Translations under genes and position numbers: made by a program
DNA from: Oceanihabitans gracilariae
Lineage (GTDB): Bacteria; Bacteroidota; Bacteroidia; Flavobacteriales; Flavobacteriaceae
DNA: 64,000 bases
Reading direction: 5' to 3'
NCBI RefSeq assembly: GCF_042684485.1
Contig: NZ_JBHULM010000011.1
Span: 372,001 to 436,000, forward strand
The notes under the pieces: model-generated
Database searches by the model: none
Seen by the model: the letters and a program-made list of their open reading frames with translations, nothing else
What the model was told of the DNA's origin: nothing
In this document: positions 18,949 to 27,402 of the stretch, one piece after another
Layout: each line of letters opens with the position of its first letter
Numbering within the stretch: position 1 is the stretch's first letter

Positions 18949-19932
18949 TTAAAAGTAATTTGCTTTTAATTGTAACCCTTCTGTTTCCTTAAAACCAAAC
19001 ATTAAGTTCATATTTTGAACTGCTTGTCCTGAGGCTCCTTTGAGCAAATTATCGATAACACTTGTTACTAGTAATTTATCTTTATGTTTATGTAAATGAA
19101 GGATGCATTTATTGGTATTTACTACTTGTTTTAAATGAATATCATCTTGAGAAACCACAGTAAACACAGCTTCTTTATAATATTGAGAAAACAAGTTTTT
19201 AGCATCTTCTAGACTTCCTGAATATTTAGTATAAAGGGTTGCGAAAATTCCTCTAGAAAAATCGCCTCTATTTGGCATAAAGTTAATTTCGGAATTAAAA
19301 CTGGTCTGCAACAAGTTTACCGTTTGATTTATTTCACCTAAATGCTGATGCGTAAACGCTTTGTAATGCGAAAAATTATTATCTCTCCACGTAAAATGTG
19401 TGGTTGCAGATAAGGAAGTTCCTGCTCCTGTTGCTCCTGTTACAGCATTAACATGCACATCATTATTTAAAAATTTCGCTTTAGCTAAAGGCAATAATGC
19501 CAACTGAATGGCTGTTGCAAAACAACCAGGATTAGCAATGTAATTAGCTTTTTTTATAGCGTCTTTGTTCAATTCTGGCAAACCATAAACAAAATCTTTT
19601 CCTTCAAAATTTTTATCTGCTGATAATCTAAAATCATTACTTAAATCGATAATTTTAGTATGTTCTGAAAAGGTGTTTTTTTCTAAAAAGGCTTTCGAGT
19701 TTCCATGTCCTAAACACAAAAACAACACATCTACTTCTGTATGTATTTTACTTGTAAACTCTATTTCTGTAGTACCTATTAAATCTTGATGTACTTTATA
19801 TATTTTGTTACCAGCATTAGAGGTACTATACACAAAATTGATATTTACCTTAGCGTGGTTTAGCAAGATTCTAAGTAACTCACCAGCAGTATAACCTGAT
19901 CCTCCAATAATTCCTATTTCTAAATTTTTCAT
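18949..19932 (-). CDS. argC: N-acyl-gamma-glutamyl-phosphate reductase
   Basis: 327 residues from the Met chosen here. A longer frame starts at 19950, but MKNLEIGIIGGSGYTAGELL puts the Rossmann motif at the usual distance. The active-site Cys is in NPGCFATAIQLAL near 143, and the catalytic His region HQHLGEINQ is near 207. It reduces N-acylglutamyl phosphate to the semialdehyde with NADPH. It lies between argG and proC. Confidence 0.95.
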   Translation of the reverse strand: MKNLEIGIIGGSGYTAGELLRILLNHAKVNINFVYSTSNAGNKIYKVHQDLIGTTEIEFTSKIHTEVDVLFLCLGHGNSKAFLEKNTFSEHTKIIDLSNDFRLSADKNFEGKDFVYGLPELNKDAIKKANYIANPGCFATAIQLALLPLAKAKFLNNDVHVNAVTGATGAGTSLSATTHFTWRDNNFSHYKAFTHQHLGEINQTVNLLQTSFNSEINFMPNRGDFSRGIFATLYTKYSGSLEDAKNLFSQYYKEAVFTVVSQDDIHLKQVVNTNKCILHLHKHKDKLLVTSVIDNLLKGASGQAVQNMNLMFGFKETEGLQLKANYF

Positions 19933-19984
19933 TTTAATTTGTCTTTTCAAGTCTTCAACGTTTAAAAAACCTGACAGGCTTGTG

Positions 19985-21166
19985 CTAACTATTTACTTGT
20001 TGGTAAATTTTGTTTTGGTTACCTATTATTTTAATAAAGCCTTTTGCTTCCTCTGCTGTCCAACCTTTATTTTCTTCGCCATAGCTACCAAATTTTGCAT
20101 TCATTAAATCGTGCTTAGAAGATATTCCGTCTAAATTAAAATGATATGGTTTTAAGGTTATAAACACATCTCCAGAAACCTTGTCTTGACTACTTTGCAA
20201 AAAGGCTTCCATGTCACGCATTACAGGATCTAGATATTGTCCTTCATGTAAATGCATACCATAAAAACTAGCTAAGTATTCTTTATGTTGTAATTGCCAT
20301 TTGGTAAGCGTATGTTTTTCTAATAAATGATGTGCTTTAATAATTATTAATGCAGCAGCTGCCTCAAAACCTACACGCCCTTTTATACCGACAATAGTAT
20401 CACCAACATGAATATCTCTTCCTATAGCGTAAGCCGAAGCAATATTGTTTAGTACTTCAATATTTACCTCTGGACTATTTTCAACACCATTAACAGCAAC
20501 TAGTTCTCCTTTTAAAAAGGTTAGTGTTACTTTTTCTTCTTCGGCATGTTTTAATTGCGATGGATATGCTGTGTCTGGCAAAGGTTTTTCTGAGGTTAAG
20601 GTTTCAGATCCTCCAACACTAGTTCCCCAAAGTCCTTTATTAACAGAGTATTTTGCTTTTTCCCAAGACATATCGATTCCGTTTTCTTTAAGGTAATCTA
20701 TTTCTTCTTGTCTGGTTAAACTTCCGTCTCTTATAGGTGTAATAATTTTAATATTTGGAGCTAAGGTTTGAAAAATCATATCAAAACGCACTTGATCATT
20801 TCCTGCTCCTGTGCTTCCGTGAGCAATAAATTCTGCATCAATACTTTTAGCATATTCAATAATTTCTATGGCTTGAATAATACGTTCTGCACTTACAGAT
20901 AAAGGATAGGTGTTGTTTTTAAGCACATTTCCAAAGATTAAATACTTCACTACTTTTTGGTAAAATGTAGCAACAGCATCTATATTTTTATAAGTAGAAA
21001 CACCCATTTTATAGGCATTACTTTCAATATCTTTTATTTCTTCTGTGGTAAATCCGCCAGTATTTACACTTACGGCATGCACATCATATCCTGCTTTACT
21101 TAAACTTACTGCGCAATAAGAGGTATCTAAACCTCCACTATATGCTATAACTAACTTCTTACTCAT
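19985..21166 (-). CDS. argG: Argininosuccinate synthase
   Basis: 393 residues. The ATP pyrophosphatase loop AYSGGLDTSYCAV is at residues 8-20, with HGSTGAGNDQVRF near 120. It joins citrulline and aspartate using ATP. It overlaps the upstream GNAT gene by 8 bases, which argues strongly for coupled translation and a shared pathway. Confidence 0.96.
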   Translation of the reverse strand: MSKKLVIAYSGGLDTSYCAVSLSKAGYDVHAVSVNTGGFTTEEIKDIESNAYKMGVSTYKNIDAVATFYQKVVKYLIFGNVLKNNTYPLSVSAERIIQAIEIIEYAKSIDAEFIAHGSTGAGNDQVRFDMIFQTLAPNIKIITPIRDGSLTRQEEIDYLKENGIDMSWEKAKYSVNKGLWGTSVGGSETLTSEKPLPDTAYPSQLKHAEEEKVTLTFLKGELVAVNGVENSPEVNIEVLNNIASAYAIGRDIHVGDTIVGIKGRVGFEAAAALIIIKAHHLLEKHTLTKWQLQHKEYLASFYGMHLHEGQYLDPVMRDMEAFLQSSQDKVSGDVFITLKPYHFNLDGISSKHDLMNAKFGSYGEENKGWTAEEAKGFIKIIGNQNKIYQQVNS

Positions 21167-21785
21167 TTTTTTTATCTTTTTTTAAAAACATGGATTGCTT
21201 TATATTTTTTAATCTTGTCCACACTTTTTTATCATAATTATGCTGGTGTGTTTTTTTTACTTCTTTTGAAGGATCATACAACATACCAGTACACAAACAC
21301 ATTTTTTGTTCTGTTCTGGTAAGTACATCAAAATTTTTGCAGGTTTGGCAGCCATTCCAAAAGGATTGGTCTTCTGTTAATTCTGAAAAAGTAACTGGTT
21401 TATAGCCTAAATCGCTATTCATTTTCATAACTGCTAGACCTGTAGTAATACTAAATACTTTGGCATTTGGGTATTTGTCTCTAGAGTGTTCAAAAATTCT
21501 TTTTTTAATCTTTTTTGCTAGACCCATATTTCTAAAATCTGGATGCACAATTAAGCCTGAATTTGCTACAAACTTGCCATGACTCCACTGTTCTATATAA
21601 CAAAAACCCGCAAACTTATCTCCTTCTAAGGCTATAACTGCGTTACCATTTTCCATTTTGGTAATGATATATTCTGGTTTACGTTTTGCTATACCAGTTC
21701 CTCTAACCTGAGCAGCATCTGCAATAGTGTTGCAAATAACTTCGGCATAAATACTATGCGATTTGTTAGCAATAACAATTTCCAT
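21159..21785 (-). CDS. GNAT acyltransferase, candidate N-acylglutamate synthase
   Basis: 208 residues. The GNAT core has the acyl-CoA loop RNMGLAKKIKKR near 125 (R/Q-x-x-G-x-A/G pattern). The C-terminal part is unusual: CQTCKNFDVLTRTEQKMCLC gives four Cys in two pairs, which may bind Zn. It heads the arginine operon and overlaps argG. No classical argA or argJ is visible, so it most likely makes N-acetyl- or N-succinylglutamate. As I recall, a GNAT in Bacteroides thetaiotaomicron was assigned that role by genetics; orthology is untested here. Confidence 0.75.
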   Translation of the reverse strand: MEIVIANKSHSIYAEVICNTIADAAQVRGTGIAKRKPEYIITKMENGNAVIALEGDKFAGFCYIEQWSHGKFVANSGLIVHPDFRNMGLAKKIKKRIFEHSRDKYPNAKVFSITTGLAVMKMNSDLGYKPVTFSELTEDQSFWNGCQTCKNFDVLTRTEQKMCLCTGMLYDPSKEVKKTHQHNYDKKVWTRLKNIKQSMFLKKDKKNE

Positions 21786-22048
21786 TGTAATTGATTTATT
21801 AATTAAATAATATAATGATTTTTTTATTGAGATTCCTGTTTTTCAGGAATTTGGTTTTGAAAGCAGAACTGGACTCACCTAAGTTCTATAAATAGAAGTA
21901 CACCCTAAGGGCGACGCGTAAAACTACGACGCTCAAATCTTGTATTATCTTTTGAGATAAAATGTAGTTGAAAAACGGAATTTAAAATGGTGTTGTACAC
22001 AATATAAAGAATAAATATGAATATAGAATTTGTTGCTAAATGGTAGAA
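21786..22048 (-). other. Long untranslated leader of the arg operon
   Basis: About 260 bases without a gene. On the - strand it contains a CTCAAA/TTTGAG hairpin (near 21930-21957), a GC-rich patch with two CGACGC copies (21912-21935), and the palindromes CCCTAAGGG and TTCTATTTATAGAA. The structure is suggestive of a regulatory leader, but I do not recognise a known riboswitch family. Confidence 0.45.
21828..21852. repeat. Small palindrome upstream of the GNAT gene
   Basis: ATTCCTG, TTTTT, CAGGAAT is a 7-bp hairpin of the same type as that near 13990. On the - strand it is not followed by a T-run, so it is not a convincing terminator. Confidence 0.5.
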
Positions 22049-22120
22049 TTAGCTACGTCGTTTAGATAAATCTAAACCCGTTGGTCTGGGAGTTCTATAT
22101 TTGTGTCTTAGTGTAAACAT
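22049..22120 (-). CDS. Possible Arg-rich leader peptide of the arginine operon
   Basis: A 23-codon ORF (MFTLRHKYRTPRPTG..., ending SKRRS, stop TAA) lies alone in the 457-base gap ahead of the operon. Five codons are Arg (5, 9, 12, 21, 22) and two are Pro. A near-consensus promoter element (TAGTTTAG, one mismatch to TAnnTTTG) sits just ahead of its ATG. Codons 15-21 contain a hairpin (22060-22067 with 22070-22077). ACGACG at its end can pair with CGTCGT about 130 bases downstream. No clean T-run terminator is visible, so attenuation is less certain than for his and ilv. Confidence 0.45.
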   Translation of the reverse strand: MFTLRHKYRTPRPTGLDLSKRRS

Positions 22121-22193
22121 AGTACTAAACTACATATAAAAATTAAAACAACCATGACTAGACTTCTTTTTTATGTAAAATTTATGACTTTAT

Positions 22194-22230
22194 AAAAATG
22201 AGACATTTAAATTGTAAATACCTCATTTTT
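22194..22230 (-). terminator. gapN terminator
   Basis: Stem AAAAATGAG / CTCATTTTT (9 bp) with an 18-19-base loop, 12 bases after the gapN stop codon and ending in five T on the - strand. Confidence 0.75.
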
Positions 22231-22242
22231 AAGCCTTTTTAT

Positions 22243-23835
22243 TTAAAGAATATAATCTGTGCTCACAAAGTTAGAAGCTTTAGAATCTAATAACTTCTTT
22301 AAAATAGCATTGTTATATTCATTGTCTTTTGATGCCACAAAGGTTCTAATAGAAAAAGAACGCAGCGCATCATGTACACTTAATGTAGCTACAGCAGAAT
22401 CTTTACGACCTGTAAAAGGATACACGTCTGGACCACGTTGACAAGAACTATTTAAGTTAACACGACAAACCAGATTTACTAAAGTATCAATTAAAGGTGC
22501 TAATGTTTTTATGTCTTGACCAAACAAACTTACTTGTTGTCCATAATTAGAAGCAGCCATATCCTCTAAAGGCTCATCAATATCACTAAAAGGAACTACA
22601 GGAATTACTGGTCCGAATTGCTCTTCTTGAAAAACACGCATGTCTTTAGTTACAGGATATAAAACAGCAGGAAAAATATAATTTTCTGAAGTTTCGCCTC
22701 CTTTAGCATTAATTACTTTTGCTCCTTTTGACGTAGCATCATCAATTAATTCTTGAATATATGCTGGTTTATCTGGTTCTGGTAATGGTGTTAATTTAGC
22801 ACCATCTTCCCAAGGGTTACCAAATTTAAGCGCATCTACTTTTGCTGAAAAACGCTTATTGAATTCTTCTATAATATCTTGATGTACATACAATACTTTT
22901 AGTGCTGTACAACGTTGCCCATTAAAAGATGTAGCACCTGCAATACATTCTGCTATTGCCAAATCTAAATCTGCATCTGGCAATACAATTGCTGGGTTTT
23001 TTGCTTCTAAACCTAATACTAAACGCAATCTGTTACTTTTTGGATGTTGATGTTGTAAAGCATTTGCAGATTTACTATTTCCTATTAAAGCTAAAACATC
23101 TACTTTACCAGATTGCATTATTGGTGTAGCAACGGTTCTTCCTCTTCCGTAAATAATATTTACCACTCCTTTTGGAAAACTTGTTTTAAAGGCTTCTAAC
23201 AAAGGAGAGATTAGTAAAACACCATGTTTTGCTGGTTTAAAAATGGCAGTATTACCCATAATTAAAGCAGGAATTAATAGTGCAAATGTTTCGTTTAAGG
23301 GATAATTATAAGGACCTAAACACAACACCACACCTAATGGTCCACGACGAATATGTGCATTTACACCTGCATTTTTTTCAAACTTAGCACTATCGCGATC
23401 CATTTGTTTATAGTCTTCAATAGTATCATAAATATACTCTACAGTTCTATCAAATTCTTTTTCAGAATCAGGAAGGTTTTTACCAATTTCCCACATTAAA
23501 AGTTTTACCACTTCGTCTCGCTTGGTTTTCATTTGTTCTACAAATTTTTCCATGCAAGAAATTCTATCTACCACTTTCATGGTTGGCCACAAACCTTGTC
23601 CTTTATTATATGCCACACATGCAGCATCTAAAGCCTCAAGAGCTTCATTTTCTCCTAGAGTAGGAATACTTCCTAACAGTGTAGGCTTATACTCTTTGGT
23701 AGAAGATATGGTTGAATATACTTCTGAGGTTTCTCCTTTCCATTCTTTTAACTCTCCTCCTACCAAATACTTTTCTTGGTTGGTAAGGTTTGTTATTTGA
23801 AATGCTTCTGGTATGTTAGAAAAAGGTGTTTTCAT
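22243..23835 (-). CDS. gapN: NADP-dependent glyceraldehyde-3-phosphate dehydrogenase (GapN-like aldehyde dehydrogenase)
   Basis: 530 residues, aldehyde dehydrogenase superfamily. The catalytic Cys is in SFNGQRCTALK near 310, the general-base Glu in VLGLEAKNPAIV near 275, and the cofactor loop in IFKPAKHG near 200. Its length and the NGQRCTA context resemble GapN, which oxidises GAP directly to 3-phosphoglycerate with NADP+ and makes NADPH. Substrate remains inferred. It lies between two biosynthetic operons with its own terminator. A weak TATCTTTA promoter element (23866-23873) lies upstream, so it may be monocistronic. Confidence 0.8.
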   Translation of the reverse strand: MKTPFSNIPEAFQITNLTNQEKYLVGGELKEWKGETSEVYSTISSTKEYKPTLLGSIPTLGENEALEALDAACVAYNKGQGLWPTMKVVDRISCMEKFVEQMKTKRDEVVKLLMWEIGKNLPDSEKEFDRTVEYIYDTIEDYKQMDRDSAKFEKNAGVNAHIRRGPLGVVLCLGPYNYPLNETFALLIPALIMGNTAIFKPAKHGVLLISPLLEAFKTSFPKGVVNIIYGRGRTVATPIMQSGKVDVLALIGNSKSANALQHQHPKSNRLRLVLGLEAKNPAIVLPDADLDLAIAECIAGATSFNGQRCTALKVLYVHQDIIEEFNKRFSAKVDALKFGNPWEDGAKLTPLPEPDKPAYIQELIDDATSKGAKVINAKGGETSENYIFPAVLYPVTKDMRVFQEEQFGPVIPVVPFSDIDEPLEDMAASNYGQQVSLFGQDIKTLAPLIDTLVNLVCRVNLNSSCQRGPDVYPFTGRKDSAVATLSVHDALRSFSIRTFVASKDNEYNNAILKKLLDSKASNFVSTDYIL

Positions 23836-23912
23836 AATTCTGTGATTTTAATAAAATTTTCAAACTAAAGATACTACTGCATCCTGAAAGGGTTGTTAAC
23901 TGTATGTTATAC

Positions 23913-25178
23913 TTATACTAAAAACTGAAACAAATCGGTCTTATTATTTAAGTAATCTCCATAGAAGTTATTTAGTTTCATTTTTGTAATTAAAGGTTCT
24001 AAATCTTCTGGAGATTTAAGTTCTAACCCAACCACAGCTACATCATTTTCTCGATTTACTTTTTTTGTATATTCAAAATGTGTAATATCATCTGTAGGAC
24101 CTAAAATATCTACAACAAACTCACGCAAAGCACCTGCACGTTGTGGAAATTTAATAATGAAGTAATGTTTTAATTTGGCGTGTAAAAGTGCACGTTCTTT
24201 AATTTCTGGTGTACGCGTAATATCATTATTGCTTCCGCTAACAACACATACTACGTTTTTACCTTTAATTTCTTCTTTATATTTATCTAAAGCTGCAATA
24301 CTTAATGCTCCTGCTGGTTCTACAACAATAGCATCTTTATTATACAACTCTAAAATAATCTGACATACTTTTCCTTCTGGAACCGTTATCATATCGTGTA
24401 GGTTTTCTTTACAGATAGCAAAATTTAAATCGCCAACACGTTTTACTGCAGCACCATCTACAAAGTTTTCAATTTGCTTTAAGGCTGTATTTTTATTATT
24501 TATTAAAGAAGTTTTCATGGAAGGAGCTCCTTCAGGCTCTACACCTATAATTTTTGTTTCTGGTGAAAGGTGTTTAAAAACAGAAGACAATCCTGCAGAT
24601 AAACCTCCTCCTCCTACAGGAACAAAAACATAATGAATAGGATGTTGGGCTTGATCAATAATTTCTAAACCAACAGTTGCTTGTCCTTCAATAACTTTTT
24701 TATCATTAAAAGGATGGATAAATGTTTGGTTTAATTTTTCGCTTTGTTGCATTGCTGCATCATAAGCATCATCAAAAGTATCACCAATTAAAACGACTTC
24801 AATATAGTCTTCACCAAACATTTTCACCTGTTCTATCTTTTGGTTTGGTGTTGGTGAAGGCATGAAAATAGTACCTTTTATTTTTAATAATTTACAAGAA
24901 ATAGCAACACCTTGCGCATGGTTTCCTGCACTAGCACAAACAATTCCGTTTTCTACTTTGGTATCACTTAAAGACGACATTTTATTGTATGCTCCTCTAA
25001 TTTTATAAGAACGTACTTGTTGCAAGTCTTCGCGTTTAAATAAAATATTAGCGCCAAATTGCTTCGAGTATTGCATATTAGCAATTAAAGGAGTTACAGT
25101 TGCAACTCCTTTTAATTTTTCGGCAGCAGCTTCAACAGAAGCTATTGTTGGCATGTATATTGTTTTGGTTTCTTTCAT
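23913..25178 (-). CDS. ilvA: Threonine ammonia-lyase (threonine deaminase)
   Basis: 421 residues. The PLP Lys is in RSYKIRGAYNKM near residue 58 and the glycine loop is VPVGGGGLSAGL near 188. It ends in a single ACT-like regulatory domain (about 340-421) rather than the two of E. coli IlvA. It converts threonine to 2-oxobutanoate, feeding isoleucine synthesis, and is normally inhibited by isoleucine. It is the last gene of the ilv operon. Confidence 0.94.
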   Translation of the reverse strand: MKETKTIYMPTIASVEAAAEKLKGVATVTPLIANMQYSKQFGANILFKREDLQQVRSYKIRGAYNKMSSLSDTKVENGIVCASAGNHAQGVAISCKLLKIKGTIFMPSPTPNQKIEQVKMFGEDYIEVVLIGDTFDDAYDAAMQQSEKLNQTFIHPFNDKKVIEGQATVGLEIIDQAQHPIHYVFVPVGGGGLSAGLSSVFKHLSPETKIIGVEPEGAPSMKTSLINNKNTALKQIENFVDGAAVKRVGDLNFAICKENLHDMITVPEGKVCQIILELYNKDAIVVEPAGALSIAALDKYKEEIKGKNVVCVVSGSNNDITRTPEIKERALLHAKLKHYFIIKFPQRAGALREFVVDILGPTDDITHFEYTKKVNRENDVAVVGLELKSPEDLEPLITKMKLNNFYGDYLNNKTDLFQFLV

Positions 25179-25263
25179 GTTAATTTTCTACCAAAGTGGA
25201 AATTTTAATATTTTAATGACACACGATACTAAAGTAAGTGTGCCATTTTAATTGCATTACTAC

Positions 25264-26766
25264 TTAAGCCAAAACAGAATCTTCTGTTTTTACATCTGAT
25301 TTTATAATTTTCATTGCAGTCATTGCAGCTCTTAAACGCTTACCAACGGCTTCAATTGGATGATTTCTAATAGCATCATTTACAGCAATTAACTCGATAT
25401 TATCTACTCCTGTTGTAGTAGAAAAAGAAGTACCAATAACATCTGTTTTTACTTTTTTCATGAAGTCTGTTAATAAAGGCTTACATGCATGATCAAATAA
25501 ATAACAACCATATTCTGCTGTATCTGAAATTACTCGGTTCATTTCAAATAATTTTTTTCTAGCAATGGTATTTGCAATTAATGGCAACTCATGTAAAGAT
25601 TCATAATAAGCAGAATCTTCAATAATACCAGCACTTACCATAGTTTCAAAAGCTAATTCTACTCCTGATTTTACAAAAGCTACTAATAAAACACCATGGT
25701 CAAAATATTCTTGTTCAGTAATATGTTCTGTGGTTAATGCTGTTTTTTCAAATGCTGTTTCACCAGTTTCTGCTCTCCATTTTAATAGGTTTACATCATC
25801 ATTTGCCCAATCTTCCATCATGGTTTTAGAAAAATGACCAGAAATAATATCATCCATATGCTTTTCAAATAAAGGACGCATGATCTCTTTTAATTCTTCA
25901 GATAATTGGTAGGCTTTTATTTTTGCTGGATTAGATAATCTATCCATCATATTAGTAATACCTCCATGTTTTAATGCTTCGGTAATAGTTTCCCAACCAT
26001 ACTGAATTAATTTTGCAGCATAACCAGGCTCAATACCTTCTGCAACCATTTTATCAAAAGACAAAATGGCTCCTGTTTGTAGCAATCCACATAAAATAGT
26101 TTGCTCTCCCATTAAATCAGACTTTACCTCAGCAATAAAAGAAGATGCTAACACTCCTGCTCGATCTCCTCCTGTTGCTACGGCATAGGCTTTTGCTTGT
26201 GCCCAACCTTTATTTTCTGGATCGTTTTCTGGGTGCACAGCAATTAATGTAGGCACACCAAAACCACGTTTATACTCTTCTCTAACTTCTGTTCCTGGGC
26301 ATTTTGGCGCCACCATAATTACAGTTAAATCTTCACGAACTTCTGTACCTTCTTCTACAATATTAAAACCGTGAGAATAACTTAAGGTAGCTCCTTTTTT
26401 CATTAAAGGCATCACTGCTTTTACAACATTAGTATGTTGCTTGTCTGGAGTTAAATTTAAAACTAAATCTGCTGTTGGAATTAACTCTTCATAAGTACCA
26501 ACAGTAAACCCATTACTGGTTGCATTTTTGTAAGAATCACGTTTTTCATCGATAGCTACTTGACGTAAGGTATACGAAATATCTAAACCAGAATCACGCA
26601 TATTTAAACCTTGGTTTAATCCTTGCGCTCCACAACCTACAATTACGATTTTTTTTCCTTTTAATGCATTTACACCATCTTCAAACTCTGAAGCATCCAT
26701 GAATCTACATTTTCCTAATTGTTCTAATTGGTTTCTTAATGATAATGTGTTGAAGTAATTTGACAT
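25264..26766 (-). CDS. ilvC: Ketol-acid reductoisomerase, class II (long form)
   Basis: 500 residues from MSNYFNTLSLRNQLEQLG. A frame from 26811 adds 15 residues unlike the family, so the internal Met is preferred. The NADPH motif GKKIVIVGCGAQGLNQG lies near 36. The length indicates the class II enzyme with a duplicated knotted C-terminal domain, as in E. coli. It isomerises and reduces acetolactate and acetohydroxybutyrate with Mg2+ and NADPH. A 104-base gap separates it from ilvN. Confidence 0.95.
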   Translation of the reverse strand: MSNYFNTLSLRNQLEQLGKCRFMDASEFEDGVNALKGKKIVIVGCGAQGLNQGLNMRDSGLDISYTLRQVAIDEKRDSYKNATSNGFTVGTYEELIPTADLVLNLTPDKQHTNVVKAVMPLMKKGATLSYSHGFNIVEEGTEVREDLTVIMVAPKCPGTEVREEYKRGFGVPTLIAVHPENDPENKGWAQAKAYAVATGGDRAGVLASSFIAEVKSDLMGEQTILCGLLQTGAILSFDKMVAEGIEPGYAAKLIQYGWETITEALKHGGITNMMDRLSNPAKIKAYQLSEELKEIMRPLFEKHMDDIISGHFSKTMMEDWANDDVNLLKWRAETGETAFEKTALTTEHITEQEYFDHGVLLVAFVKSGVELAFETMVSAGIIEDSAYYESLHELPLIANTIARKKLFEMNRVISDTAEYGCYLFDHACKPLLTDFMKKVKTDVIGTSFSTTTGVDNIELIAVNDAIRNHPIEAVGKRLRAAMTAMKIIKSDVKTEDSVLA

Positions 26767-26870
26767 TGTTTTTGATTTTTGAGAAAATAGAAGAGCGAAA
26801 AAAGGATACAATTAAAATGCATCATTATGGTTTCTAATTTCTATTTTCTATTCTCTTATTCTTTTTATTT

Positions 26871-27401
26871 TTAATCTTGAAATGCTTCTAGCATTGTTGA
26901 TATTTTCATTTCTTCTTTAGATACTGCAATACGTCCTGAGCGTGTAAATTGCATAATACCAAAGACACTTAATTCTCTATATAATAATTCTAGTTCTTCT
27001 TTTCGACCTGATTTTTCAATTACAAAAAAGTCTCTATTTACGGTTACAATTCTTGCATTGCTTTCTTTAATGATGTTTTGAATTTGACGTTCATCAAACA
27101 ACAAACCAGATTTCATTTTAAAAATGCAAGACTCTTGATAAATGATTTCCTCTTCGGTATGGTAATAGGCCTTAATAACCTCTACTTGTTTTTCTATTTG
27201 ACCAATGATTTTTTTGATGTTTTCTTCGGTCATATTTACCACAATAGTAAATCTTGAAACACTTTCAATTTCAGAAGGAGAAGTATTTAAACTTTCTATA
27301 TTTATATGTCTTCTTTGAAAGATTGCTGAAATTCTATTCAACAATCCTATATTATTTTCCGTGTAAACGGAAACGGTAAATAGTTGTTTATCTGCGCTCA
27401 T
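26871..27401 (-). CDS. ilvN: Acetolactate synthase small (regulatory) subunit
   Basis: 176 residues. The N-terminal ACT domain (FTVSVYTENNIGLLNRISAI, residues 8-27) binds valine in this family. A C-terminal regulatory domain follows. It confers feedback inhibition on IlvB. It starts one base after the ilvB stop, so coupled synthesis of the two subunits is expected. Confidence 0.95.
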   Translation of the reverse strand: MSADKQLFTVSVYTENNIGLLNRISAIFQRRHINIESLNTSPSEIESVSRFTIVVNMTEENIKKIIGQIEKQVEVIKAYYHTEEEIIYQESCIFKMKSGLLFDERQIQNIIKESNARIVTVNRDFFVIEKSGRKEELELLYRELSVFGIMQFTRSGRIAVSKEEMKISTMLEAFQD

Positions 27402-27402
27402 A

